64,000 nt of DNA from contig BPQB01000012.1 of assembly GCA_019973155.2 (NCBI GenBank), positions 186,001-250,000 of the forward strand, read 5' to 3'. A program made the translations under genes and the position numbers. The notes under the pieces were generated by a model, which ran no database searches, was not told where the DNA came from, and saw nothing but the letters and a program-made list of their open reading frames with translations. Position 1 is the first letter of the stretch, and each line of letters begins with the position of its first letter. This stretch comes from Phanerochaete sordida (Eukaryota > Basidiomycota > Agaricomycetes > Polyporales > Phanerochaetaceae). Positions 11,038-21,533 of this stretch are shown here, one piece after another.

Positions 11038-12699
11038 ATGCCACCAATATCGACGCTGCCTCCCGAGATGGTGGCAGAAATTCAATATTGGATCATTCTC
11101 GATGTATGTCATGCCGCCGAGCGCAAGCTTTACCCTTCAAAGGATGACTACACATGCCCGCACGTCGCATATCGCTTTACACCACCTCCATCTCCGTATT
11201 CATGGCTCATCATCCGTCGCATCTGCAAAGCTTGGCGGCACATCGCGTTGACATTCCCCGAGCTCTCCACCCACATCTTCATCACCCGCCCTGGCTGTGT
11301 GAAGGACCTCCTTGATCGTTCTGGGACGCTGCCTCTACACATCTACCAGGCCAACTCGATGTACGAGCGGGCACGCAGGGACGACGTGGCCGCCTCATGT
11401 CGCCTCGTTCTGCCCCAATTTTTCCGTATTGTCTCCGGGAGCCTCATGCTAATGGATACTATGAATGTCCCGGAGTCCCTTCTGCCAAAGAACGGCGCGT
11501 CCACCGCGATATCTCTCGAGATTGAAATCCAAAAGGCCGGAGGCGATCGCGCCCATACATGGATATCGAACCTCACGTTCCCGAACCTCACGCAGCTCAC
11601 CGTCACAAATGCCGCTATGCGCACTGTGCGACCAATGCTGGTGGCAAGTCTCCGAATTTTACGTCTGATGCAATGTGAGCCTATCCCAGCAAAGGAATTG
11701 CGATCGATCCTAGAGCCCATGAAGCATCTCGAAGAACTGGTCCTCTGCGACATGATAGCAGGCGAAGAGGACATGGAAACCATTAGGGACACGTACCTTC
11801 CCGGACTTCAGAACACTATCGACCTTCCACACCTCCGCGCCCTCACGATCACCCAGTCCTGCGCGTCCGCCGGCATCCCCTTCCTGCGCAGCATCGCACA
11901 CCCTGCGTCGACGTCCCTCCGCCTCAACTTCCGCTCCCTCGCGAACTGGCACATGGAGCAGCGCGACCGAGCATGCTATGTACAACTCCTGACGCAGGCC
12001 GTCGCCGCGTGGAACACCCTACCCGGGCCGCCGCGGGCCCTCCGCGTCGCGACGGGCCGCGGGCACATGAACGCGTACAGCATCGTCAACCTCTGGTGCA
12101 CGGCGCGCGACAAGGCCGCACTGTGCGACGCGCCGCGCGACAGCACGTTCTTCCAGATCAGCTTCCAGAGCGATCAGGAGGCGTTCCTCGGCGGGCTCCT
12201 CGCGGCGCTGCCGCTCGGCGGCGTCACGCACGCGCTTTTGGTGGACTCAGCAGCGCTCTGGGATGTGATCCGGTGGGAGAAGTTGATGGAGAGGCTGGAG
12301 GCAGCTGAAGAGCTTACGGTGTACTACGAGGCGGTCGAAGAAGAACCGCGGCGTGGGCCGCCGCCTGCGTTCAGCGCGAATGGGCTGTGTCCGCGGCTGA
12401 ACACGCTCTGCGTACGCGAAACGCGACAGGTGGATCGTTATTTTGCGCTCAAGAAGGCTCCGAAGGATCGCATAACGCTGGCGCACGTCGCGCGTGCTCT
12501 GACGGCGCGGTTATCAAAGCAGGAGCAGAGTGGAGAGACAGGCGGAAAGGCCATAGAGCTCGATGCGCAGGTCGTCGACGCCCTTGGGAATACACAAGGC
12601 CCAGTGGACATTGCGGAGTACCCACAAGTTCAAGCCAAACGCTGGCTTTCGGGAGGTGTTTCGAGGGTTTCGGCGATTCTCAAGCGGACGAGTCGCTGA
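11038..12699 (+). CDS. F-box-like protein A3 (no separate N-terminal exon seen)
   Basis: Single open frame, 553 aa, beginning MPPISTLPPEMVAEIQYW, so the F-box starts almost at the N-terminus. SWLIIRRICKAWRHIALTF follows, then a leucine-rich body and a basic tail (SAILKRTSR) like A1/A2. Unlike the other F-box genes here, no upstream N-terminal exon is required. A strong acceptor-like sequence (TTCTTCTCCTAG, ending 11019) lies just upstream and stays in frame with an ATG at 10968 followed by GTCAGT, so a mini-exon start at 10968 is an alternative. Closest in C-terminal features to A1 and A2. Probable SCF substrate adaptor. Confidence 0.8.
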   Translation: MPPISTLPPEMVAEIQYWIILDVCHAAERKLYPSKDDYTCPHVAYRFTPPPSPYSWLIIRRICKAWRHIALTFPELSTHIFITRPGCVKDLLDRSGTLPLHIYQANSMYERARRDDVAASCRLVLPQFFRIVSGSLMLMDTMNVPESLLPKNGASTAISLEIEIQKAGGDRAHTWISNLTFPNLTQLTVTNAAMRTVRPMLVASLRILRLMQCEPIPAKELRSILEPMKHLEELVLCDMIAGEEDMETIRDTYLPGLQNTIDLPHLRALTITQSCASAGIPFLRSIAHPASTSLRLNFRSLANWHMEQRDRACYVQLLTQAVAAWNTLPGPPRALRVATGRGHMNAYSIVNLWCTARDKAALCDAPRDSTFFQISFQSDQEAFLGGLLAALPLGGVTHALLVDSAALWDVIRWEKLMERLEAAEELTVYYEAVEEEPRRGPPPAFSANGLCPRLNTLCVRETRQVDRYFALKKAPKDRITLAHVARALTARLSKQEQSGETGGKAIELDAQVVDALGNTQGPVDIAEYPQVQAKRWLSGGVSRVSAILKRTSR

Positions 12700-13501
12700 T
12701 AACGACATCCTGTGGACTATTTATACCCTCAAAATTTCCCAAGGCCAGAAAAAAAATCTCCGCATTGTTGCTCTCTTCCGTTTTCTTCGACACTCACTCC
12801 AGGGTGTGGAATATGCATGTATGCACTCAATTCATAGCTCTAGGAATATACATTGAGGTTATATCACGACATGGAAGTTCGATATTCATCTACCGTGATC
12901 GACATTTCCATCGATGCATCGCGCTTACCCGTAGGCACGATGTGTACATATTTGAATAGTAGCGTTCACGACCAGCGAGGCAAATCCGTGACCAGTAGTT
13001 GGCCAGGGCCTGACTGTGATATCAGCGTGTCGCTCATTAGCTGTGCGCAGCATCTCCGCGATTTCAAAGTGATCGCGCAGCTGCTCGCCAGTACATCCGC
13101 CAAGGACGCTCCGCTGAGAGCACCACGTGCAGAGACAGTATCTTGCGTAGATGACGAGCGGGCTAGGAGGTCTGCAGCCAAAATGCTACGCCAGACACGG
13201 ACGCGGGGTCGCGTCGCAGCAGCCAGAGTCTGGAGATGTTCTCTGGTGCGCTTGGCAGAGAACAAGAGCGGGGATAGTGTTTAGGACATTTGTGCGACCG
13301 ATGATCGGGCGATGGCGCGCGCGGATTGTGGAGGGTTGCCGCGGTGCGGGGCGATGGACACCAAATCAATGTAGGACATGCCCACGGAATCCTTTGCGAG
13401 CTGCACGCCGTTCAGCTGATCATAATCGCAGATAAAATTGCAAAGAGCGTGACGCATATACCGAGCCGCATAAATAACTCGCACGCCCACGATGTCCAGC
13501 A
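12700..13501. other. Intergenic region
   Basis: About 800 bp between A3 and the minus-strand small-protein gene; these genes converge here, so it is 3' flank on both sides. Short frames occur but none is supported by splice sites or paralogs. Confidence 0.4.
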
Positions 13502-14027
13502 TCACTCCTCCGATCCCGGGCACGGTCCCCATTCACGCGGCCACTCCCCATCCAGCGCATACGGCACCGCGCCGCGTGGGCGCACGACGTGCCACTGCCG
13601 CCGACAGCGCAGCTCGACCTCGACGTCGCGCACGTACTTCTTCATGTGCCCGCTCTTCGTCGGGTTGAAGCACTTGCGGACGACGAGTCCGTCGGACACG
13701 ACGAGGCGCACGCGGTACTCAAGCGTGCCGTGCTGCTGCAGTGGCGGTCAGTATGGGCGGCAAGGCGGGAGGAGGAGACACGCACGTCGCGCTCGCCGTT
13801 GTCGAGCACGGTCCCGTCCACCCACTTCGTGCCGTACCACACGATCGCGCGCTCGCCTTGCTGCGGAACGGATCAGCAAAGTATGCGGAAGGGAGGGAAT
13901 CAGAGCGCACGTAGAACTGCGCCGGGAGCGGCAAGTGTATCTCTTCGACTGTGTAGTCGAAGGCCTCTGGATGCGCGAGGCGGTCTGCGGCGGCGTCATA
14001 GTGGTAGCCGCAGTGCCAGTGCTCCAT
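13502..14027 (-). CDS. Small three-exon protein of unknown function
   Basis: Exons 14027-13911 (117 nt), 13860-13786 (75 nt) and 13735-13502 (234 nt), phase-0 GT-AG introns of about 50 nt, 141 aa. The N-terminus is MEHWHCGYHYDAAADR. Internal motifs are IVWYGTKWVDGTVLDNGE and a basic HMKKYVRDVEVELRCRRQW. The C-terminus is acidic (GPCPGSEE). No signal peptide or membrane helix is visible. Coding status rests on three consecutive frame-preserving exons with good splice signals. I do not recognise the family. Size and layout resemble S1/S2 but I see no convincing sequence similarity. Confidence 0.6.
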
Positions 14028-15115
14028 CGTCGACTTGAAACGGCTGCGCCGCGGCGGAGCTATGATGAGGAGCTGGGGTCGAGGGCATGCGGGCTACTAT
14101 ATACGCGAGAGGCGACAAAGGGCTTTGTGGCCAGCGTGCTCGACCCTGGAGGAGATTTCTGCAGAGTGGCTCAGACGGTGCGACAGGACAGACAGGATTC
14201 CAAATGCTCCCCAAACGCACCGCGGTTCAAAGCATGTGCGAGAGTGAGGCTCTCATTGCACACGCGCATTCAAGCCTTGTCGGCAAAGCAGACGCGACTG
14301 ACACGCCCTGTGCCTCGCTATCGTTGGTTAACGACACGATCGCGGGTTTTGACATGCCCAAAGAAATACTCACATTCGGGTGATGGCCTTATTGTAATAT
14401 GTGGCCACACGGAAGCAAACCAGCACGTGAAGGCAGGCTTTGTCCAAGCTTTGCTCACGACGTTCCTGGTCGCCTGAGCAACCTCCAGCGTACTTTCGCA
14501 AGTACGCATTACGTGCAAGATGGCGATGACACTTGCATCTATGTCCCGTGCATCCACCGTGCAGGTCAACGTCGAAGGCAAGTCACCGTCGGGACCACAA
14601 TCGAATATGGCCAAACTTGAGCGCCATACCAAGTCTTGCCGAGGCGTTGTGGCGAAATTCGTCGAGAAAGTCGCCAAGCCTGGCGCTGCGAAAGATGCCG
14701 CCACGTGTGGCCACAACTACAGAGCTCAAGTTGAGCCACTTAGCAGACGGAGCTCATTTAATTTTATTTTTATAGATCGTGAAAGGATATTGGCTATAAG
14801 GGGATTACGGACCTGTATTGTCCTAGCACGCTCCGATCCATTTTGGCATTCGCCATAATGCGACGTTCAACGTGTGGACATTTATCACGAAGTTTGACCC
14901 ACGCCCTAACATTTACTCATGACTCCTGGAGCAGATACAGTGATGGTGAGATTGGATGAATCTTTATGACACTATACCACCTTCATACAAGGATATAAAT
15001 ACAACGGAAAATCTATGCAAGCAGTGAAAGGCTCGTTTGTGGAGGCACCGTAGCAGCGGAGCCTTCAAGCACGTCCAGCGTGCTTCCACTCATACACATG
15101 ACGCTACTAACTGAA
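14028..15115. other. Intergenic region with two copies of a TGTGGCCACA palindrome
   Basis: About 1.1 kb. The perfect 10-bp palindrome TGTGGCCACA occurs near 14400 and again near 14705. The sequence between is open on both strands for over 100 codons, but neither translation shows splice or family support. No gene called. Confidence 0.35.
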
Positions 15116-15421
15116 TCACGGGAGTAAATCGTTGTACAGCTCCGGGACGAAGGTGTGGCGGATCGTGATGCCGTCAGCGGTAACCCACTCTCCGACATGA
15201 GCCTTGTATGGTTTGCGCTACGACGAAGTCAGGAACAGGCAGCAACGGAAGAGAAGCATGCGTACATTAATCGTCTCGATCTGGTCTACTTTGATGAGTA
15301 TGACTTCAATCCGCTTGTCGAGGACGCAGCCGGTGACCTTCTGGCCGAGCTGGTGAAGATAGTTAGCGGCGAACACCCTGTGGCGCATGTGCGCGCGCAC
15401 CTTGAAGATGTAAGGAGCCAT
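15116..15421 (-). CDS. Small protein S1 (paralog of S2)
   Basis: Exons 15421-15401 (21 nt), 15349-15266 (84 nt), 15217-15116 (102 nt), all introns phase 0, 68 aa. It begins MAPYIFK; exon 2 has GCVLDKRIEVILIKVDQIE; exon 3 has HVGEWVTADGITIRHTFVPE and ends YNDLLP. S2 at 41.2 kb has exons 1 and 2 of exactly the same lengths and a matching exon 3 core (YVGEWTSADNMTIRHSFIPD), which validates both models. No signal peptide or membrane helix is visible. Family unknown to me. A TATA run and an inverted repeat upstream are also shared with S2. Confidence 0.7.
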
Positions 15422-15502
15422 GGTTCTCGGTTGAGTATGTGGAGAAGCGGGAGAGAGCTGCGAGGGACTTGAAGGATGGTGAAATGAGACGCATGATGAG
15501 CA

Positions 15503-15514
15503 ATATATATATAC
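15503..15514 (-). promoter_or_regulatory. TATA box of S1
   Basis: Alternating TATATATATA run about 85 bp upstream of the S1 ATG, at nearly the same spacing as the S2 TATA box. Confidence 0.5.
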
Positions 15515-15560
15515 TTGCACAATCCGCTGTATAATGTCGCGCTTTCATAGTCTGCAAAGG

Positions 15561-15595
15561 TTGCCAAGTGCGCTGGCCACCAAGTAGCCTGGCAA
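15561..15595. promoter_or_regulatory. Conserved upstream inverted repeat, S1 copy
   Basis: TTGCCAAG...CCTGGCAA (arms TTGCCA/TGGCAA), about 140-175 bp upstream of the S1 start. The corresponding position upstream of S2 carries TTGCCAGT...ACTGGCAA with matching flanks (GGCAACCTTTGCAGA, GAAAGCGCGAC). Confidence 0.4.
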
Positions 15596-16182
15596 TGCCC
15601 CACGTCTTGGGCAGCCGGGATATTAATTGCTATATGACACGCACCCTTGAAGAGGTCAATACGCTCGGCTAGCGACATCGAATATATTCGCGTGGCCTCC
15701 CTTTTGAGCGTTGATATCTTTGTGGCTTGTCCATTAGCGGACGCCCCGCGGCTGAGAAACGCGACGGACAAAGGCGCGCTTTGGATCCCGTTCCGTGCTT
15801 TGACCGTGCCCTTGACGCGCGCACTTGTAAACGCGACATATGGCGATCCTGTGATCTGCGTAGAGTTCTGTCAGTCGCGTGAGCGTGTTCTTGCGCCACG
15901 CGAACCGCTCCCCCCAAGAGCCTCATGACGCCCCAAACTCGTGCTTTTCACGGCAAACATAGCCGCAAGCGGCAGCATCGAAGCTGCGCTAGGATGAAAC
16001 AAGACTGTTCTTCAACAAAGTCAAATATGTTGATATACAGTACCACTGTATTTGCCTCGCAATGAGGCGGCTCCACTGTGTTCGCACATCGACATACATG
16101 CACAAGTCCTCGGCTCGACGCGACATTCTTACCCGCGTGCACAGCAGGCGTAAGAATCGCTGCTGTGCGCCTGAAATACAGC

Positions 16183-18355
16183 TCAGAAATTCTCTGTCAG
16201 AAGAGAAAAGATACACATCAGTATGGCGAGCCCAGCAGACAGCATGAGATGGCGCACCCTTCCCAAAGAAAAACCGCGTGCCATTCGGGTTCGAGTACTT
16301 GTTACTCATGGTGTGCAGCTGCCGCGAGAGGACCGCCGGGCCACAGAAAAACTGTGCAGCGAACAATCAGCGCTAGCTCAACCCGCAAACACCATGCCAC
16401 ACTCACCACGCCGACGTCCGTCTCCGGATGCTTCTCCGCGATCGATGCGAAGACGCGGTCCCAGTTCGGGCGCCCGAAGTGCGTCGGCGCGCGCAGCGCG
16501 GTGATCGCGTCTGTCTCCGCGCCGACGTCTTGCACGATGATGTTCGCCATATCGTCCTGCCTGATGCGCGCGGTGAGGTAGATGTTGATCTCGATGCGCC
16601 CCTGCGTGTCCTGCTCCTCGAGCGCGTGCAGCAGCGAGTGGAACCACTCTGCGCTGCCGAAGTCGCGTATGACCCACGTGAAGTACACTTTGAGCAGCCG
16701 CGTCGGCTTCGCGCTGCTGAAGCTGTTCATGCGGTACCAAATCGATTTCAGGATACTGCGGGAGAGTTCAGCGATGTTCGAAGGGCTGATGTGGGCCGGA
16801 TACTCACGAGGCGAACGGAGTGACACCGATACCGGCGCCCACAAGCAGGACGGTCTCGTAGTTTAGGAAGTCCTCGCTGGCGCTGCCGAACGGACCGTCG
16901 ACCATGACGCGAGGCAGGACACGATTCAGCGGAGGGTTCGCAGCGGTGCCGACCACCTTGCTTTCGCCAGCCTTCTCGCCCTTGTCCTTCTTGTCGAAAT
17001 CGCATCCAACCGCCTTAGCGAGCGCCCCCGTGAAGTCTCCGACCACACGGATGTGGACCGAGATATAGTCTTCCTCGGGGGCACTGCTCTGCGCGTCAGG
17101 GTGTGCTGCTTGAGAGATCGCGTCTCACGTACCTCGTAAGTGTAAACGGGTGCCACTGGAAGTACGAGATCTCCGGGCACGAGAGGAAAATGTACTGGCC
17201 CGCGCGTGTCGTGGTCCTCTCCTTCTTTATCTGCAGCTCCATGACGTTCGACGGGTGCTGGATGACCTTGTGGATGAAGGTCCGGTGGCGCGAGCGCACC
17301 TCGCGGAGCACGCGCTCGAAGATCCAGATGACACCGCCGACAAGCCAGTAGCGCTGCGTACGAGATTCGTGTCAGTCCACGCATTACGACACCACTATCC
17401 CAAGGCAGCACACACCCAGAAGACGCCGATGGTGTTAGACGAGCAGTACGGCGGGCGATCGGGCCGGATCATGCAGAACATGCCGTGCAGCTGCCAGAAG
17501 AAAAAGAACACAATGAAGAGGTGGTGCGTGTACCAGAACGTCTCGAAGTGCGCGCGCCGCTTCTTCTCGATGGCAGTCCATACCATCGCGCCGAGCGCGG
17601 CGGTCATGACCCAGCCAGTGGCGCCGGGGCCCGTCGTGAAGTTCGCGCCGAGGAACGCGACGACGATGTCGCCCGCGTTCTTCGCGTTCTTGTCCGTGAG
17701 CGCGAGCTTCGTGAAGTTCACCATGTGCGCGGCGATGTGCACGAACGACCAGAAGGCGATGGACCAGCCCGTCGCCTTGTGGAACGTAATGTTCTTGTCG
17801 AACGGGATGTAGTGGTTCAGCGGCGTGCGCCGGCACAGCGTGATGAAGTTGCGGCAGACGGGCAGCAGGATGTAGATCACGTCGACGTGCAGCACGAGCG
17901 CCGCCACACGCGCGATCGCTGGACGCGCGACTGTGAGCATGGCGCATCGGATTGTAAGCTGGGCACGCACCGAATGTGACGCCGAAGCTGGCACGCGCTT
18001 GCGTCAGGTTGTCCTTCAGCGAATAGTGCAGCATGCCGAAGACAGCCACGAGAATGTGCAGAAAGATCCAGACGAAGAAGACTATCCGCCGGCCTCCCTC
18101 ATTGATCATCCACAGTTCCCATTTCTCGCCCAGGGTACTCGGGCGGTAAGGCTCGATCGGCTGGTACGTGCTGGCCGTGCTGGATCGCTGCAACCCCTGG
18201 AGCCGTCGGCGCTCGGTCTTGTTGCGCTGCAAATGGCTTGGTTGGTTGCTGGCGAGAGCAATGTCGCTCAAATCCGGGTGCTGCTCTAGCGCAGACACCT
18301 TGCCATCGGAGAAGTCGAGGCCGGAGGAGCGCTTCCGGGTGCCGAAGGACGACAT
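16183..18355 (-). CDS. noxB: NADPH oxidase, NoxB (Nox2) type
   Basis: Seven exons (18355-17971, 17930-17416, 17353-17133, 17083-16808, 16755-16407, 16351-16258, 16193-16183), 616 aa, all GT-AG. Flavocytochrome that moves electrons from NADPH via FAD and two haems across a membrane to O2, making superoxide. An N-terminal extension of about 80 residues before [14 protein letters not shown] favours the NoxB/Nox2 class over NoxA. Haem-ligand regions are [11 protein letters not shown]...[11 protein letters not shown] and [22 protein letters not shown] and NADPH motifs are [38 protein letters not shown] and VFFCGPAVL. It ends FFFGKENF, like mammalian gp91phox. The last exon codes only for the final residues. 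Fungal Nox enzymes act with NoxR and Rac in sexual development and hyphal differentiation; those partners are not in this window. Confidence 0.92.
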
Positions 18356-18588
18356 TTGAAGCGTGGTGTATGTTCGGCGCAGGGACGATCGACGTCCGGG
18401 AGTCGAAAGACGGTGAAGGAGTTCTTCTCGAAAAGAAGCGGGAGAGGGAAGGGGAAGGGAAAAAGAACGAGATGCGAATGAGCCTGCGATGGGTGGAGGA
18501 TGGAGATATATAGCGGGTACCAAAGGTCCTCTTCTCATGCAGTGACCGTACTCGCATATACGTCTTCGGCATTTCCTTACCTTTCAAC

Positions 18589-19190
18589 TCATCTTTGTTG
18601 CAAACTGGAATGATATCAAGTTCTGAGCATATCGACTGAACGGGAACTGGCTCTCACCTCGCGCTACGCGTCCCCTTCTCGACCAGCGACGCATCGTACA
18701 TTGTCTCCACGTTGACGCTGGCAGTCATGTCCCCAAAGTGCTCTGAAAGAGCGAGGACACCTTTACAAGACAACGATAGCAGCCGAACGTCTCGGCAGGC
18801 GCTCGACGAGCAGATCTGTTTTCTGCTCCACGCATCTTTCACGCATCAAGTTGTCTGCCTGGTTGCATCTGCCACTGCGAAATCTTGATTCGCTTTGACA
18901 GACGGACCGTAGATGCTGCACAGCATTTTTACGCCGCAAAAGAGTTCGCGAAAGCGAGACCAAGATTTCGCTAGCAGATGAACGGGTTCGGGGTCGAGGG
19001 AAGGCTTGTCGGGAACTCGAAAATCGATGGCATTTGCGAATGCGAACAACGACTACGACTACAAGCTTCATATGGATTAGATATCACGAGGAGTACCACA
19101 TTCATAACATAGCGGAACCAGAGACAGACCTGTAGTCCACGGTCGATGAACGCAAGCGGGAAGTCCACGGGCAACTGGAAAAATCGTTGA
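18589..19190 (-). CDS. Possible multi-exon gene, unresolved
   Basis: Minus-strand pieces that look like fungal exons: LPVDFPLAFIDRGLQ after an acceptor near 19175; then, after a GT-AG interval, a frame with FANAIDFRVPDKPSLDPEP; then FGDMTASVNVETMYDASLVE closing at a GTGAGA donor, a 53-nt intron, and a short terminal exon ending at 18589. I cannot join the middle pieces in one frame, so this is either a gene with an unrecognised intron or a decayed gene. It lies upstream of noxB on the same strand. No family recognised. Confidence 0.28.
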
Positions 19191-19494
19191 AATAATTAGG
19201 CGCTGTTGCACGAGTGTCCCGATTGGGAAATCGAAGTTCAGTTCCGAGGAGCGCCAACTCTCAGACCTACGCTACGGCTGCAATCTTCATCACCACCATC
19301 GTTTCTGTAGCGCAGTCTCGCGGACATGTAAGTATATTGATTAAGTATGTGTGAGAGCATAGGATCTCGCCGTAAGTGTATGACAAATCGAGGATGCTGC
19401 CTCGCCGGCAGCACAGCACGGTCCCCACTGCCCAGCGCGCGAGGCACATCCTACCATCCTGGCCCTCATCCTTCGAGTCGTCGTACCAGTGCTC

Positions 19495-19643
19495 TCAGTT
19501 TTTGCGTGGTACGCGAGCGCACGCTCGATATCCTCGAGCACGACGACCAGCCCTAAGTAATCTTCTGGCCTTGCGCGCGCGCCTTCGCACACGTCGGGAT
19601 GCTGAAGGCGTGGATACAGATCGCGTGTGCCGACATCGCGACC
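19495..19643 (-). pseudogene. Tail fragment of an A-type F-box gene
   Basis: Minus-strand frame reading GRDVGTRDLYPRL...EDYLGLVVVLEDIERALA. It matches the C-terminal segment of A2 (RDVDARGLCPAL...EDYAGLVVTLADVARALAAR) but has no F-box or body. It sits about 60 bp past the stop codon of C1, on the same strand. An equivalent fragment follows C2. Confidence 0.6.
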
Positions 19644-19704
19644 AGCGCCAGGAGTCCAAGCACCGCAGCCGACATCGAAGGCCTGGGCGGATGGCCTCCA
19701 TGCC

Positions 19705-21299
19705 TCACAGCGGCACAGTTACCGTCCTGTATCTCGTGAGCGCCGTTGCCATTTGCTGGGCGCGCTGCATCAGCAGGACATGCGCGAAGGTTGCGAGGTC
19801 CGACGGGCCCGTGCGCGACACCACACCGCGCCGGTGTTGCAGATTGACGGCGGCGAGCGCGGGGAGCAGCGTCTGCTGCAGCGCGCCGACCTCGCGCTCC
19901 GCGTGCGCGTGGCTCTCCGAGGCGGGGTCTGCCTTGCGCGACGTGTCGCACTGCACGGAGAGCTCTTCGAGTGCTGTGAGACGCGGGAGGAGGGCGCGCC
20001 AGGGGAGCGTGTTCGTGCCCAGTTCTTCGAGGCGGGCGGCGCGGACGCTGGAGAGCGGGAGATGGTGGGAGAAGTCGAGCAGGAAGCTGAATGGCACGGC
20101 GTCCACGACCAGTTCATAGGACGCGTCGTCCTCCTTCCAGGAGTTGACGTCCTGAATCGACAGGCGGTCGTCCCAGAACAGCACTCGCGTCGCAGTGGAT
20201 CGCCATGACGATAGCAGCATAGTTTGTGGAGGCGTACTGTCCGGGGACCTGAACCTGGCCAGCAGAATCTCGAAGACGTGCTCGGAAACGGATTCTGTAG
20301 GGAGGACTCCTGGGAAGTTCTGTTTGACGACTGCAGACCCGGGGTACATGATTCGCTGTAGGATATAGCATCCAGTTGTAAGGCAGCTGTCCCGAATCTG
20401 CACCGTAGTGAGTCGGCCAAGTTTGGCAATCGGTCCAAGGGCTCGCGACGGCGAGAAGCGTGGTAGAGATCCATCTTGACGAAGGTCGAGCAGGTCGTCA
20501 ACTGCTAGACTTTCCAGCTGAGAGAGGCTGCTGAGAAGTGCGACGAAGTCGTCGAGCTGATGTGACGCGACAGTGCGCGACAGGGAAAGGCTACGCAGCC
20601 CGGACGGAAAGAGCGCTCGATATGAAGGCAGAGGGAAGGACGTGCTCTTGAACTCCTGCAAGCGGGGAAAGGAGTAATCCGAGAACAATACGAACGGGCG
20701 ACTGATGGAGCGGCACTGGACCGTCAGGTTCCTCATAGGACACTCCTTGCTTCTGTTCCCTTCCCGTGGCGCCACCGGAATCTCCGGCGCCTTCGAATCG
20801 TCGTCCGGGCGGAGCAGCGCAATCTGCGCGAATACTATGCGGTCCAGGTGTTCGAGCACCCTCCGCTGTGTTTCGACGCGGTTCAGTGGCACCTGCGAAG
20901 GATCGGCGTAGATATGTAGGAGTGCTGTGACGGATTGCTCGAGCATTGTCTGTACGCATTCGGAGTTGTCGGAGATGTAGATGTACGAGGAAAGATGAGG
21001 GTAGCCGAGGGCGACGGCGCGCCATGCACGACAGACATGCCGGATCACGAGCCATGCGTACGGGGTCGGCCGGTCTCGATATCGACTTCGCGCGGCGTAG
21101 ACGAAGAGGATGTACCAATGGAACACCTCTGCGAGGAGCTCAGGCGGCAGATCCTGGATTCGAAAGCGACCGTGATTGGCTACAGAGATGTAAGCACAGG
21201 GCAAGTTGAGAATAAGAGTAGCCACCGTTTACCATCGCTAACCTTGCCAGGGTGCAGCAAAGCCCCGAATATGTACCCATAGTCCGGCTCCGCAGTCAT
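19705..21299 (-). CDS. F-box-like protein C1
   Basis: Exon 1 21299-21233 (67 nt), phase-1 intron 21232-21180, exon 2 21179-19705; 513 aa. Exon 1 encodes MTAEPDYGYIFGAL; the same-length exon of C2 encodes MAAEPDYGFIFGAL. The F-box FRIQDLPPELLAEVFHWYIL starts near residue 26, followed by SSYIYISDNSECVQTMLEQS and a leucine-rich body ending TVTVPL. Over 80% of aligned residues look identical to C2, so these are recent duplicates. A2 lies immediately upstream on the same strand. Probable SCF substrate adaptor; target unknown. Confidence 0.85.
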
Positions 21300-21533
21300 G
21301 CCAGGCATATCCTTGCTTGCGTAGCGTTCGTGGCGTAGCGAAACTTTCGGTCTGTCGTCGTCACGGACTGAAAAGCGTATGGCGCTTACACGAGAGCCGG
21401 CGCTGGTGTGGGCGCTCTGCAGCTGACGGTCTGGCCATTCGCCGCTGTATTCACTCTGAGGCATTACACTCGAAACACACCGCATACTGGATAGATTGCT
21501 GGCTCACGACACGGTACAGTCTTAGCGTCGTCT

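Larger units (their letters stand above)
15422..16182. other. Promoter region of S1 and 3' flank of noxB
   Basis: About 760 bp. Its left end holds the S1 promoter elements (TATA 15503-15514, inverted repeat 15561-15595). The rest shows no supported gene. Confidence 0.45.

Noticed and set aside
13326..14477. 383-codon plus-strand frame across the small minus-strand gene
   Set aside because: Arg/Ser-rich, antisense to three well-defined exons; no recognisable domain.
16302..17812. Several plus-strand frames of 100-220 codons over noxB
   Set aside because: Antisense shadows of noxB exons, whose splicing and motifs are unambiguous.
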